Positions 20,090-28,659 of a stretch of DNA of 64,000 bases are shown here, in pieces (position 1 is the first letter of the stretch; every line of letters starts with the position of its first letter). The position numbers and the translations under genes are program-made. The DNA is from Pseudomonas californiensis (GTDB lineage Bacteria; Pseudomonadota; Gammaproteobacteria; Pseudomonadales; Pseudomonadaceae), in NCBI RefSeq assembly GCF_021147775.1, contig NZ_JAGTPK010000014.1, positions 101,505 to 165,504 of the forward strand. The letters run 5' to 3'. A model generated the notes under the pieces. The model did not search any database and was not told where the DNA came from. It saw only the letters and a program-made list of their open reading frames with translations.

Positions 20090-22132
20090 TCATCCGATTT
20101 TCTTCGAGGACGGCAAGGTGAAACCGGAGACCGAACGACGCATCTCGCTGGCCATTTTCGCCAGGTTGCCAATGCTCTCGGCGGTGGCCGACGTGCCCGA
20201 GGTCGTTTGCGAGGTGGTTTGCTGAATCACTGTCATGGTCTGAGAGATCTGCCCGGCAGACTCGGCCTGCTGGCGAGCCGCATCGGTGATACTTTCGATC
20301 AGTTCGGCCAGCACCCTGGACACCCCCTCGATTTCTTCCAGAGCAACACCGGCATCCTGCGCCAGCCGTGCGCCGCGCACGACTTCACTGGTGGTCTGCT
20401 CCATGGAGATGACCGCTTCGTTGGTATCGTTCTGGATAGCCCGCACCAGAGTCTCGATCTGCTTGGTGGCGGACGATGAACGCTCGGCCAGGCGCTGAAC
20501 CTCGTCAGCCACCACCGCAAAGCCGCGTCCGGCGTCACCTGCCATAGACGCCTGAATGGCGGCATTGAGTGCGAGAATGTTGGTTTGGTCAGCAATATCG
20601 TCGATCAGGCTGACAATATCGCCAATTTCCTGCGAGGACTCGCCCAAGCGCTTGATGCGTTTGGACGTGTCCTGAATCTGCTCGCGGATGTTGTCCATGC
20701 CATGAATGGTGTTGTGCACCACTTCGTTGCCCTTGTTGGCGATGGTCACCGAGCGCTCTGCCACCGCCGAGGACTCGGACGCGTTGGCCGAGACCTGATC
20801 GATGGACGCTGCCATGTCATTGATCGCTGTCGACGCCGCACTGATCTGCAAGGCCTGATGCTCGGAGGCTGCCGACAACTGCATGGCAGTGGCCTGGGTT
20901 TCGGTGACCGCCGACGCAACCTGTTCGGCCGTCAGGTTGATGGTCACGACCAGCTCACGCAGCTGGTCGATGGAGTAATTGATCGAGTCGGCAATCGCGC
21001 CGGTGAAGTCCTCGGTGACCGACGCAGCCACCGTCAGGTCGCCGTCCGCCAGATTTTCGATCTCGTCCAGCAGGCGCATGATCGCGGTCTGGTTACGTTC
21101 GCTTTTCTGGGCGGTTTCGCGTAACTGGCGGTTGGTTTCGCGCACCATCACCAGACCGATCAGGATGATCGACATCAAGGCCAACAGCCCCAGCACGTAA
21201 CCGCCAACGGTGTTGACGGTACGGCGGTTGGCAAGGTTTTCCAGGCTGCTGGCCAACACGGATGTCTCGTCCAGCAAGGTTTGCGAGGTGTTGAAGATGT
21301 TGCCGGACGCTTCACGCACCCGGTACAGCTCGGGCGACGTTTCGAGAATTTCGTCCACAGAACCCGAGACAAACTCGAACAGCTCGGCAATTTCTGCCAG
21401 TCGCGCCCGCGCATCGCGGTCCTCGACCTGCGCAATACGCATGGTCGCGTTGCCTTCCAGCATGCCATTGAGCACTCGACCAAACTGACTGGCATCGCGG
21501 CCGAACGCATCAGCGGCCTGCACAGCGGTCTCGTCCCCGGCCAACACTGTGTTGACCGAACCGAGAATGCGCTCTGCGAGCAATGCCTGCCGCTGGGCAA
21601 CCACAACCTGGCCGGCAGGTGCGCGGCTCTGCAGCAGGATTTCGACGACTTTTTCGTACTCGGCCTGCAACTGCGGGATGGTTTCAGCCAGGGTGGCAGC
21701 CACCTGATGCAGCGACAGCACGGTCTGCTCGCTGGCGAGGATCACATCAGTGTTCTTGCGCAGCGCCTCCCAGTCATTCTGGACGTTGCGCAGTTCGTTG
21801 CGGATGGAGTCTGGTGCCGCAGGCAGGCTGGTCGCAGTATCACCTTTTCGGAGGTAACCCCAACGCAGATCGAAATCGTTGCGCGCATCGGCCAGCAGCT
21901 TGAACGCCTGGGGCTTGCCTGCCGCCGCTTCGGTCGCGTTCTTGGCGATTCGCTGGGACAGCACGCGCAATTCACCGGCATGCCCGATGTACTGCTTGTC
22001 GTAATTCGACTGAGTATTCAGGTAAGCGAAGTTGGCAAACAGCAACATGATGAAGACGATAAGCGCGACGAACAGCAGAATGATCTGCGTGCGGCTTTGT
22101 GCGCCTTCCAATGACTTGCCTGTATTACTCAT
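20090..22132 (-). CDS. pilJ: PilJ, methyl-accepting chemotaxis protein for twitching motility
   Basis: Transmembrane chemoreceptor of the Chp system, 680 residues, close to the P. aeruginosa PilJ length. Seen: a first membrane helix at about 14-36 ([20 protein letters not shown]), a roughly 270-residue periplasmic sensor, a second helix at about 305-325 ([17 protein letters not shown]), a HAMP-like linker, and a coiled-coil signalling domain whose hairpin tip contains [16 protein letters not shown]. Next to it lies chpA, with 38-47 bp between them depending on the chpA start. The pilK methyltransferase gene that follows pilJ in P. aeruginosa is absent here. Glu-rich methylation-type stretches are visible, but no adaptation enzyme is encoded nearby. 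Confidence 0.94.
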   Translation of the reverse strand: MSNTGKSLEGAQSRTQIILLFVALIVFIMLLFANFAYLNTQSNYDKQYIGHAGELRVLSQRIAKNATEAAAGKPQAFKLLADARNDFDLRWGYLRKGDTATSLPAAPDSIRNELRNVQNDWEALRKNTDVILASEQTVLSLHQVAATLAETIPQLQAEYEKVVEILLQSRAPAGQVVVAQRQALLAERILGSVNTVLAGDETAVQAADAFGRDASQFGRVLNGMLEGNATMRIAQVEDRDARARLAEIAELFEFVSGSVDEILETSPELYRVREASGNIFNTSQTLLDETSVLASSLENLANRRTVNTVGGYVLGLLALMSIILIGLVMVRETNRQLRETAQKSERNQTAIMRLLDEIENLADGDLTVAASVTEDFTGAIADSINYSIDQLRELVVTINLTAEQVASAVTETQATAMQLSAASEHQALQISAASTAINDMAASIDQVSANASESSAVAERSVTIANKGNEVVHNTIHGMDNIREQIQDTSKRIKRLGESSQEIGDIVSLIDDIADQTNILALNAAIQASMAGDAGRGFAVVADEVQRLAERSSSATKQIETLVRAIQNDTNEAVISMEQTTSEVVRGARLAQDAGVALEEIEGVSRVLAELIESITDAARQQAESAGQISQTMTVIQQTTSQTTSGTSATAESIGNLAKMASEMRRSVSGFTLPSSKKIG

Positions 22133-22209
22133 TAATCAGGCCCCCGCCTGGACCAACTGCGATTCGTGAAACACAACAGGCCGCTCGCTGCCGGCAAGAC
22201 CCCGCCACC

Positions 22210-22749
22210 CTAGAGCACCACATCCATGAAGTCCGAAGACTGCACCAGAGCCCACGGGCTGAATACCTGCCAGACCTGCTCGCGAATGAACTGACCGCGC
22301 AGGAAAGGCACCAGACGCTGATCGGCGACGTCTTGCGCCTCGGGCATCAGGCTCAACTGACTGAAATGTTGCATGCCGAAGACTTCATCGACCAGCAGGC
22401 CGGAGAAGCTGTCCTGATGCTCCACCACGAGAACACGTCGTTGTTTGCGCGAAGGCGACAGTTCATGACCGAAAAAAGCGCACAGGTCGATGAGTGGCAG
22501 CAGCCTGCCGCGCAAGTTGGCGACGCCAGCCACCCAAGGTTTTACGCCAGGCATGACCGCATGGCGAGGCTCATGCAGAATCTCGGCAATTTCGCCGATA
22601 GGCGCTACAAAACGCTGCTCACCCATCCGAAAACCAATACCGCCCCAATCCTGATGATGGGTTTCCTGCAACGGCAGGCCAGCGGCCAGCAAGCGGCACC
22701 GTCGGTCGATGTCCAGCAGCATCTCAAAAGCGGTACGTGGCTCGGCCAT
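22210..22749 (-). CDS. pilI: PilI, CheW-like coupling protein
   Basis: Single-domain CheW adaptor of 179 residues expected to link the PilJ receptor to the ChpA kinase. The CheW core is seen in GIGFRMGEQRFVAPIGEIAE, WVAGVANLRGRLLPLIDLCA and VVEHQDSFSGLLVDEVFGM. It lies 14 bp downstream of pilH and 77 bp upstream of pilJ, and belongs to the same pilG-H-I-J-chpA-chpC transcription unit. Confidence 0.92.
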   Translation of the reverse strand: MAEPRTAFEMLLDIDRRCRLLAAGLPLQETHHQDWGGIGFRMGEQRFVAPIGEIAEILHEPRHAVMPGVKPWVAGVANLRGRLLPLIDLCAFFGHELSPSRKQRRVLVVEHQDSFSGLLVDEVFGMQHFSQLSLMPEAQDVADQRLVPFLRGQFIREQVWQVFSPWALVQSSDFMDVVL

Positions 22750-22763
22750 GAGTTATCCGGCAA

Positions 22764-23129
22764 TCAGCCGGCCAGCACCGCGTTCAGGGTTTTCATCAGG
22801 GTTTCTTCATCGACCGGTTTGGTCAGATAATCCCGAGCGCCCTGGCGCTTGCCCCAGACCTTGTCGGTTTCCTGGTCCTTGGTGGTGATCATGATCACCG
22901 GGATCATGTTCGTGTCAGCGTCCTTGGTCAGTTGGCGCGTAGCCTGAAAGCCGTTAAGGCCTGGCATCACGATGTCCATCAGCACGGCGTCGGGCTTTTC
23001 CTGACGGGCAAGCGCCACGCCATCGGCGCCATTCTCGGCCTTGAGCACCTCGTGGCCGTGCTTCTCCAGCATGCCCGTGAGTTTGTACATTTCAGTCGGC
23101 GAATCATCGACGATCAATATTCTAGCCAT
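22764..23129 (-). CDS. pilH: PilH, CheY-like response regulator
   Basis: Stand-alone receiver domain of 121 residues, one of two CheY-like outputs of the Chp pathway. The acidic pair is in LIVDDSP at the N-terminus, the phospho-Asp in VLMDIVMPGLNG (about residue 52), and the conserved Thr and Lys in VIMITTKD and YLTKPVD. In P. aeruginosa, PilH acts opposite to PilG, on pilus retraction. No output domain is present. It sits 45 bp after pilG. Confidence 0.93.
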   Translation of the reverse strand: MARILIVDDSPTEMYKLTGMLEKHGHEVLKAENGADGVALARQEKPDAVLMDIVMPGLNGFQATRQLTKDADTNMIPVIMITTKDQETDKVWGKRQGARDYLTKPVDEETLMKTLNAVLAG

Positions 23130-23174
23130 GGTGTTCCCCGTCAGGTGGCAAGCGCGAGTCAGTCAGCGCCGGCA

Positions 23175-23585
23175 TCACGATGTATGTTGTTCTACTGCAA
23201 CGAAGCCCGGCACATGGGCCTTGATCGCGCTGAGCAGCTCTTCCTTGCTGAAGGGCTTGGTCAAAAACTGATCAGAACCGACGATCCGCCCCTTCGCCTT
23301 GTCGAACAGTCCGTCCTTGGAGGACAGCATGATGACCGGCGTGGACTTGAACGCTCGATTGTTTTTGATCAGCGCACATGTCTGATAGCCATCCAGACGC
23401 GGCATCATGATATCGACGAATATGATTCGTGGGTGGTTATCGGCAATCTTGGCCAGCGCGTCGAAACCATCTATTGCGGTGATGACTTCACACCCTGCGT
23501 TTATCAGCAGGGTTTCGGCGGTGCGGCGAATGGTCTTAGAGTCATCGATGATCATGACTTTCAGGGCTGTGGCGTGTTGTTCCAT
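23175..23585 (-). CDS. pilG: PilG, CheY-like response regulator
   Basis: First gene of the Chp cluster: a 136-residue stand-alone receiver. Acidic residues lie in MIIDDSKTIR, the phospho-Asp in IIFVDIMMPRLDGYQT, the Thr/Ser switch in VIMLSSKDG and the conserved Lys in FLTKPFSKEEL. In P. aeruginosa it promotes pilus extension and feeds the cAMP pathway. Transcription should start in the roughly 240-bp region shared with divergent gshB; no clear promoter was recognised. Confidence 0.93.
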   Translation of the reverse strand: MEQHATALKVMIIDDSKTIRRTAETLLINAGCEVITAIDGFDALAKIADNHPRIIFVDIMMPRLDGYQTCALIKNNRAFKSTPVIMLSSKDGLFDKAKGRIVGSDQFLTKPFSKEELLSAIKAHVPGFVAVEQHTS

Positions 23586-23829
23586 GTCTGCTCTTCCATC
23601 GCCGCAGCGAATTTTTGCGTGTTCTGCAAAGCACTGGGAGCCTGATGGTATGGCTTCACTGATGCCGGGGGATACCGGACCGGATGCCGAGCCTTTTTAG
23701 CACACTCTCCAGACGCAATCCATAAAGTACACCCTAGCGCGCCTGCCCCTTGACCGGGAGCAATCAGAGCGCCACCCTGACGCCAATTTCACGGCCACAA
23801 TGGCCCTTATCGATCAGAGGATATTGCCC

Positions 23830-24789
23830 ATGAGCGTTCGCCTAGGGATTGTCATGGACCCCATTGAGCGCATCTCCTATAAAAAGGATAGCTCGCTGGC
23901 CATGCTCCTTGCCGCACAGGAACGAGGCTGGTCGCTGTTCTATATGGAACAGAAGGACCTTTACCAGAACGCGGGCCAGGCCCGCGCCCGCATGAAGCCG
24001 CTGAAAGTCTTTGCCGACCCGGCCAAATGGTTCGAATTCGAAGCTGAAGTGGACGCAGGCCTGGACGATCTGGACGTGATCCTGATGCGCAAGGACCCGC
24101 CCTTCGACATGGAATTCGTCTACGCCACTTATTTGCTGGAGCAGGCCGAGCGTGCAGGTGTACTGGTGGTCAACAAGCCGCAGAGCTTGCGTGACTGCAA
24201 TGAAAAACTGTTTGCCACACTGTTCCCGCAATGCACACCGCCAACGCTGGTCAGCCGTCGTGCCGACATCCTGCGCGAATTCGCCGAGCAGCACGGTGAC
24301 GTGATCCTCAAGCCGCTGGATGGCATGGGCGGCGCGTCGATCTTCCGCCATCGTGCAGGCGACCCGAACCTCTCTGTGATCCTCGAAACCCTGACCGCTC
24401 ATGGCACCCAGCAGATCATGGCGCAAGGCTATTTGCCGGCGATCAAGGATGGCGACAAACGCATCCTGATGGTCGATGGCGAGCCTGTTCCGTATTGCCT
24501 GGCGCGTATCCCGGCCGCAGGCGAAACCCGTGGCAACCTGGCCGCAGGAGGCCGTGGCGAAGCGCGTCCGCTGAGCGACAAGGACCGCTGGATCGCCGAG
24601 CAGATCGGCCCTACCCTGCGTGAAAAAGGCCTGCTGTTCGTGGGTCTGGATGTGATCGGGGAGCACCTGACCGAAATCAACGTCACCAGCCCGACCTGCA
24701 TCCGCGAAATCGACAACGCCTACGGCACCAATATCGGCGGCCTGTTGATGGATGCCATCGAGAAGAAACTGCAGGCGCGCAAGGCCTGA
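23830..24789 (+). CDS. gshB: glutathione synthetase
   Basis: ATP-grasp ligase that joins gamma-glutamylcysteine and glycine, the second step of glutathione synthesis in the cytoplasm. The ATG at 23830 follows GAGG and gives 319 residues starting M-S-V-R-L-G-I-V-M-D, the usual GshB N-terminus. Seen: DPIERISYKKDSS, the ATP-grasp motif KPLDGMGGASIFR (about residue 160), KRILMVDGEPVPYCLAR, and GLDVIGEHLTEINVTSPTC at the metal/ATP site. Divergent from pilG, as in P. aeruginosa. Confidence 0.95.
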   Translation: MSVRLGIVMDPIERISYKKDSSLAMLLAAQERGWSLFYMEQKDLYQNAGQARARMKPLKVFADPAKWFEFEAEVDAGLDDLDVILMRKDPPFDMEFVYATYLLEQAERAGVLVVNKPQSLRDCNEKLFATLFPQCTPPTLVSRRADILREFAEQHGDVILKPLDGMGGASIFRHRAGDPNLSVILETLTAHGTQQIMAQGYLPAIKDGDKRILMVDGEPVPYCLARIPAAGETRGNLAAGGRGEARPLSDKDRWIAEQIGPTLREKGLLFVGLDVIGEHLTEINVTSPTCIREIDNAYGTNIGGLLMDAIEKKLQARKA

Positions 24790-24794
24790 TTGCT

Positions 24795-24815
24795 GGCGCT
24801 TGGCTGACAAGCGCC
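24795..24815 (+). terminator. hairpin just after gshB
   Basis: GGCGCTT (24795-24801) pairs with AAGCGCC (24809-24815) around a 7-base loop, five bases past the gshB stop. A short TTCGT follows instead of a T-run. It overlaps the left edge of the REP-like element, so it may serve as terminator or as part of that element. Confidence 0.4.
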
Positions 24816-24900
24816 TTCGTCAGCAAGCTGACTCCCACTGGGTACACATGACTTTCAAGTGAAATGCGTACCCGTGGGCGCGAGCTTGCTCGAAGGCTGC
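24811..24900. repeat. REP/REPIN-like inverted pair
   Basis: Left arm 24811-24846 and right arm 24866-24900 are imperfect inverse copies. Read outward, both share GTACCC..TGGG, then an AGCTTGCT core, then CG.AAGG. This is the layout of Pseudomonas REP doublets. The left-arm core CTTCGTCAGCAAG recurs in the intergenic repeats at 58.9-60.4 kb. The element fills much of the gshB-tonB gap, and no coding sequence is supported there. Confidence 0.65.
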
Positions 24901-25044
24901 GTGGGAGACGCTGAATATTTTGCGGAGGTACACGCTCCCTTCGTCAGGTCTGCTGCAAAGCCGGACCGCACATTGCGTTATCATGCGCCACCTGTGACAC
25001 GACACGGATTTTGACATGCAGGCTGACGAGATGCTGAACCGCTG

Positions 25045-25947
25045 ATGACATCCATGGCCAGAAACGACCTCCCCCTCGAACTCTCAAGCGTGGGTGTGCG
25101 TCCTGTCGATCGCCTGGGCTTTACCATGATGATCGCTGCGCTGATTCACCTCGCGGTGATCCTTGGCGTAGGTTTTACCTACGTCAAGCCGGAGCAGATT
25201 TCGCAAACCCTGGAAATCACCCTCGCCACGTTCAAAAGCGAAGAAAAACCCAAGCAGGCGGATTTCCTCGCCCAGGATGATCAGCAGGGCAGCGGCACGC
25301 TGGACAAGGCGCAAACGCTGAAGACGACTGAAATCGCGCCGTATCAGGACACCAAGGTCAACAAGGTCACGCCGCCGCCCGCCAGCAAGCCGGTGGTCAA
25401 GCAGGAAGCACCCAAGACCGCAGTCGCCACCACCGCGCCCAGCCAACAGAAAACCGTCGCCAAGCGCGAAGAGGTCAAGCCCGAGCCCACCGCTAAGGCG
25501 GCGCCTACGTTCGACAGCTCCGAGCTGAGCAATGAAATCGCCAGTCTTGAAGCTGAACTGTCGGCCGAGCAGCAGTTGTACGCCAAGCGTCCGAAGATTC
25601 ACCGCCTCAATGCCGCCTCGACCATGCGTGACAAGGGTGCCTGGTACAAGGACGACTGGCGCAAAAAGGTCGAGCGGGTCGGCAACCTGAACTACCCTGA
25701 AGAAGCACGCCGCAAGCAGATCTACGGAAATCTGCGGTTGCTGGTGTCGATCAACCGGGACGGTTCGCTGTTCGAAGTGCTGGTGCTGGAGTCCTCGGGC
25801 CAGCCCCTGCTGGATCAGGCGGCTCAGCGCATCGTACGTCTGGCCGCACCATTTGCACCGTTCACGGGGGATCTGGCGGACATCGACCGTCTTGAAATAA
25901 TCCGCACCTGGAAATTCGCCCGCGGCGACAAACTGTCGAGTAACTGA
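25045..25947 (+). CDS. tonB3: TonB-type energy transducer (TonB3-like)
   Basis: TonB family protein of 300 residues that would pass proton-motive force from an ExbB/D-type motor to the outer membrane. Seen: a cytoplasmic lead, one membrane helix (FTMMIAALIHLAVILGVGF, about 26-44), a Pro/Lys-rich linker, a helical charged segment (NEIASLEAELSAEQQ), and a C-terminal TonB fold from about residue 210 (NLNYPEEARRKQIYG to RTWKFARGDK). The locus (gshB-tonB-yqgE-ruvX-pyrR, opposite the pil-chp genes) is that of P. aeruginosa tonB3, reported as needed for normal twitching. That role is inferred from position only. No exbB or exbD lies nearby. Confidence 0.82.
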   Translation: MTSMARNDLPLELSSVGVRPVDRLGFTMMIAALIHLAVILGVGFTYVKPEQISQTLEITLATFKSEEKPKQADFLAQDDQQGSGTLDKAQTLKTTEIAPYQDTKVNKVTPPPASKPVVKQEAPKTAVATTAPSQQKTVAKREEVKPEPTAKAAPTFDSSELSNEIASLEAELSAEQQLYAKRPKIHRLNAASTMRDKGAWYKDDWRKKVERVGNLNYPEEARRKQIYGNLRLLVSINRDGSLFEVLVLESSGQPLLDQAAQRIVRLAAPFAPFTGDLADIDRLEIIRTWKFARGDKLSSN

Positions 25948-26022
25948 TTTTTTCGTCAGCGTGTCGACTGTGCCTGTACGAGACAGTTGTCAGGCAGGCG
26001 GCGCAACGCCACACTAGGGCTC

Positions 26023-26592
26023 ATGAAAAAAGTCACTCCGAGTTATCTAAAGCATCAGTTCTTGATCGCCATGCCTCACATGCACGATGAGAACTTCGCT
26101 CAGACCTTGACCTACGTTGTCGAGCACAACGCCAATGGCGCCATGGGACTGGTCATCAACCGCCCGCAAAGCCTGACACTGGCCGATGTGCTCGAACAAC
26201 TGCGACCGGAGCTTGCGCCTCCTGTTCGCTGCCAGCACATTCCCATTCATTCGGGCGGCCCGGTGCAGACCGATCGCGGCTTCGTGCTGCATCCCAGCGG
26301 CCAGGTGTTCCAGGCGACCGTGGATCTGGGCGGTATTTCCCTGTCCACCTCCCAGGATGTGTTGTTCTCCATCGCTGACGGCTATGGCCCTGATCAAAAT
26401 GTGATCACCCTGGGTTATGCCGGCTGGGATGCTGGTCAACTGGATGCCGAAATGGCGGCCAATGCCTGGCTGACGTGCTCGTTTGACCCGGCCATTCTGT
26501 TCGATATCGACAGCGAACAGCGCCTCGACGCTGCAGCCGCACGGCTGGGCATCAACCTCAACCTTCTTTCGACCCAAGCAGGACACGCCTGA
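26023..26592 (+). CDS. yqgE: YqgE/AlgH family protein
   Basis: 189-residue member of UPF0301/DUF179, whose biochemical function is unsettled; in Pseudomonas it has been called AlgH. The ATG at 26023 gives M-K-K-V-T-P-S-Y-L-K, and the family signature follows: HQFLIAMPHMHDENFAQTL, GAMGLVINRP, GGPVQTDRGFVLH, and ITLGYAGWDAGQLDAE. The longer frame from 25987 adds nothing conserved. Its stop overlaps the ruvX start (TGATG), which is the widely conserved yqgE-yqgF pairing. Confidence 0.92.
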   Translation: MKKVTPSYLKHQFLIAMPHMHDENFAQTLTYVVEHNANGAMGLVINRPQSLTLADVLEQLRPELAPPVRCQHIPIHSGGPVQTDRGFVLHPSGQVFQATVDLGGISLSTSQDVLFSIADGYGPDQNVITLGYAGWDAGQLDAEMAANAWLTCSFDPAILFDIDSEQRLDAAAARLGINLNLLSTQAGHA

Positions 26593-27032
26593 TGGCTGCA
26601 TTACGCCTGCTTCTGGGGTTTGATTACGGCACCAAACAGATCGGCGTTGCGGTCGGCCAGGCGATTACCGGCCAGGCCCGCGAACTGTGCACCCTCAAGG
26701 CCCAGAACGGCGTACCGGACTGGGACAAGGTGCAGGCGCTGATCACTGAATGGAAACCCGACGCCATCGTGGTCGGCCTGCCACTGAACATGGACGGCAC
26801 GCCCAGCGACATGAGCGCGCGCGCCGAGAAGTTCTCGCGCAAGCTCAATGGCCGGTTCGGCGTCGCGGTCTACACCCATGACGAACGGCTGACCACCTTC
26901 GAAGCCAAGGGCGAGCGCATGGCCCGTGGCGGTCAGAAAGGCAGCTATCGGGATAACCCGGTGGACGCCATTGCCGCCGCGCTGCTGTTGCAAGGCTGGC
27001 TGGACGAAAACGCGGCCCTGTTGAACGTGTGA
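26592..27032 (+). CDS. ruvX: Holliday junction resolvase-like protein RuvX (YqgF)
   Basis: RNase H-fold protein of 146 residues, proposed to act in 16S rRNA 5' maturation and/or as a Holliday junction resolvase. Acidic active-site residues are seen in LLLGFDYGTKQIGVAVG (Asp), a central VVGLPLNMDGTPSDMS stretch, and the C-terminal DAIAAALLLQGWL. Translationally coupled to yqgE by a one-base overlap of stop and start. Confidence 0.93.
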   Translation: MAALRLLLGFDYGTKQIGVAVGQAITGQARELCTLKAQNGVPDWDKVQALITEWKPDAIVVGLPLNMDGTPSDMSARAEKFSRKLNGRFGVAVYTHDERLTTFEAKGERMARGGQKGSYRDNPVDAIAAALLLQGWLDENAALLNV

Positions 27033-27129
27033 CTTTGCTGGCCCGTACCGCTTCGAGATAACCGGATTTCACGTTTTCGCTTGAGCAACGCCCCAATGCG
27101 CGCGACGCACAAGCCCTCAAGGAGCAACC

Positions 27130-27642
27130 ATGAGCCTGCCCAATCCCGCCGACCTGATTCGTCAGATGGCCACCGATCTCAACGCTCACCTGAGCAAGCG
27201 CGGCATCAATGCCCCCCGTTTCATCGGCATTCGCACCGGTGGCGTATGGGTCGCTCAGGCGCTGCTCAAGGCGCTGGACAACCCGTCGCCGCTGGGCACG
27301 CTGGACGTATCCTTCTACCGGGACGACTTCAGCCAGAACGGTCTGCACCCTCAGGTACGCCCGTCGGAGCTGCCGTTCGAGATCGAAGGCCAGCACCTGG
27401 TGCTGATCGATGACGTGTTGATGAGCGGCCGCACCATTCGCGCAGCACTCAACGAACTGTTCGACTACGGTCGTCCGGCCAGCGTGACCCTGGTCTGCCT
27501 GCTGGACCTGGACGCTGGCGAGTTGCCGATCCGGCCCAATGTGGTCGGAGCGACCCTGTCGCTGGACCCGTCGGAACGCATCAAATTGTCTGGCCCCGAG
27601 CCGCTTGCGCTTGAACTTCAAGACCTTTCCACCGCCCTCTAA
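27130..27642 (+). CDS. pyrR: PyrR, pyrimidine regulator / uracil phosphoribosyltransferase-type protein
   Basis: Phosphoribosyltransferase-fold protein of 170 residues. The PRPP loop is clear at about residues 91-107 ([17 protein letters not shown]). In many bacteria PyrR binds pyr mRNA and UMP; in Pseudomonas its mode of regulation is less settled. A strong AAGGAG ribosome site precedes the ATG, and pyrB starts 12 bp downstream. The 97-bp leader from ruvX was checked for an obvious attenuator hairpin and none was evident. Confidence 0.92.
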   Translation: MSLPNPADLIRQMATDLNAHLSKRGINAPRFIGIRTGGVWVAQALLKALDNPSPLGTLDVSFYRDDFSQNGLHPQVRPSELPFEIEGQHLVLIDDVLMSGRTIRAALNELFDYGRPASVTLVCLLDLDAGELPIRPNVVGATLSLDPSERIKLSGPEPLALELQDLSTAL

Positions 27643-27654
27643 GAGTCCTTTGCG

Positions 27655-28659
27655 ATGACGCCTCTCGACGCCAAGCGCCCGCTGCAGCTCAACCATCAGG
27701 GCCAGTTGCGCCATTTTCTGTCTCTGGACGGCTTGCCCCGCGAGCTGCTCACCGAAATCCTCGACACCGCGGACTCCTTTCTGGAAGTCGGCGCCCGGGC
27801 GGTGAAAAAAGTCCCGCTGTTGCGCGGCAAGACGGTGTGCAACGTGTTCTTCGAAAACTCGACGCGCACCCGCACGACATTCGAGCTGGCGGCCCAGCGC
27901 CTGTCAGCCGACGTGATCACATTGAATGTCTCGACGTCGTCTACCAGCAAGGGTGAAACGCTGTTCGACACCCTGCGCAACCTTGAAGCCATGGCCGCCG
28001 ACATGTTTGTGGTGCGCCATGCCGATTCGGGCGCAGCGCACTTCATCGCCGAACACGTGTGCCCGGACGTCGCGATCATCAATGGCGGTGACGGCCGTCA
28101 CGCCCACCCGACCCAGGGCATGCTCGATATGCTGACGATCCGCCAACACAAGGGCGGTTTCGAAAATCTCTCCGTGGCCATCGTTGGCGACATCCTGCAC
28201 TCGCGCGTGGCGCGTTCCAATATGCTGGCACTCAAGGCACTGGGCTGCCCGGACATCCGCGTGATCGGCCCGAAAACCCTGTTGCCGGTCGGTATCGAAC
28301 AGTACGGCGTCAAGGTCTACACCGACCTCAACGAAGGCCTGAAGGATGTCGATGTGGTGATCATGCTGCGTCTGCAGCGCGAGCGGATGACTGGCGGCCT
28401 GCTGCCCAGCGAAGGCGAGTTCTACCGCCTGTTCGGCCTGACGACAGCGCGCCTGGCGGGCGCAAAACCGGATGCGATTGTCATGCACCCCGGCCCGATC
28501 AATCGCGGCGTGGAAATCGAGTCGGCAGTGGCCGACGGAGCTCATTCGGTGATTCTCAATCAAGTGACCTACGGCATCGCAGTACGCATGGCGGTGCTCT
28601 CCATGGCCATGAGCGGACAAACCGCACAACGACAATTCGAGCAGGAGAACGCCCAGTGA
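27655..28659 (+). CDS. pyrB: aspartate carbamoyltransferase catalytic subunit
   Basis: Condenses carbamoyl phosphate with aspartate in pyrimidine synthesis. The 334-residue chain has the carbamoyl-phosphate loop [10 protein letters not shown] (Ser69-Thr70-Arg71-Thr72), HPTQGMLD and MHPGPINRG. In Pseudomonas the enzyme is a dodecamer with the dihydroorotase-like protein encoded by the next gene, and no pyrI is present here. The stop overlaps the GTG start of pyrC' by three bases, fitting fixed co-production of the two subunits. Confidence 0.97.
   Translation: MTPLDAKRPLQLNHQGQLRHFLSLDGLPRELLTEILDTADSFLEVGARAVKKVPLLRGKTVCNVFFENSTRTRTTFELAAQRLSADVITLNVSTSSTSKGETLFDTLRNLEAMAADMFVVRHADSGAAHFIAEHVCPDVAIINGGDGRHAHPTQGMLDMLTIRQHKGGFENLSVAIVGDILHSRVARSNMLALKALGCPDIRVIGPKTLLPVGIEQYGVKVYTDLNEGLKDVDVVIMLRLQRERMTGGLLPSEGEFYRLFGLTTARLAGAKPDAIVMHPGPINRGVEIESAVADGAHSVILNQVTYGIAVRMAVLSMAMSGQTAQRQFEQENAQ

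Noticed and set aside
24820..25017. 65-codon minus-strand frame between gshB and tonB
   Set aside because: Lies over the REP-like doublet and shows no protein features.
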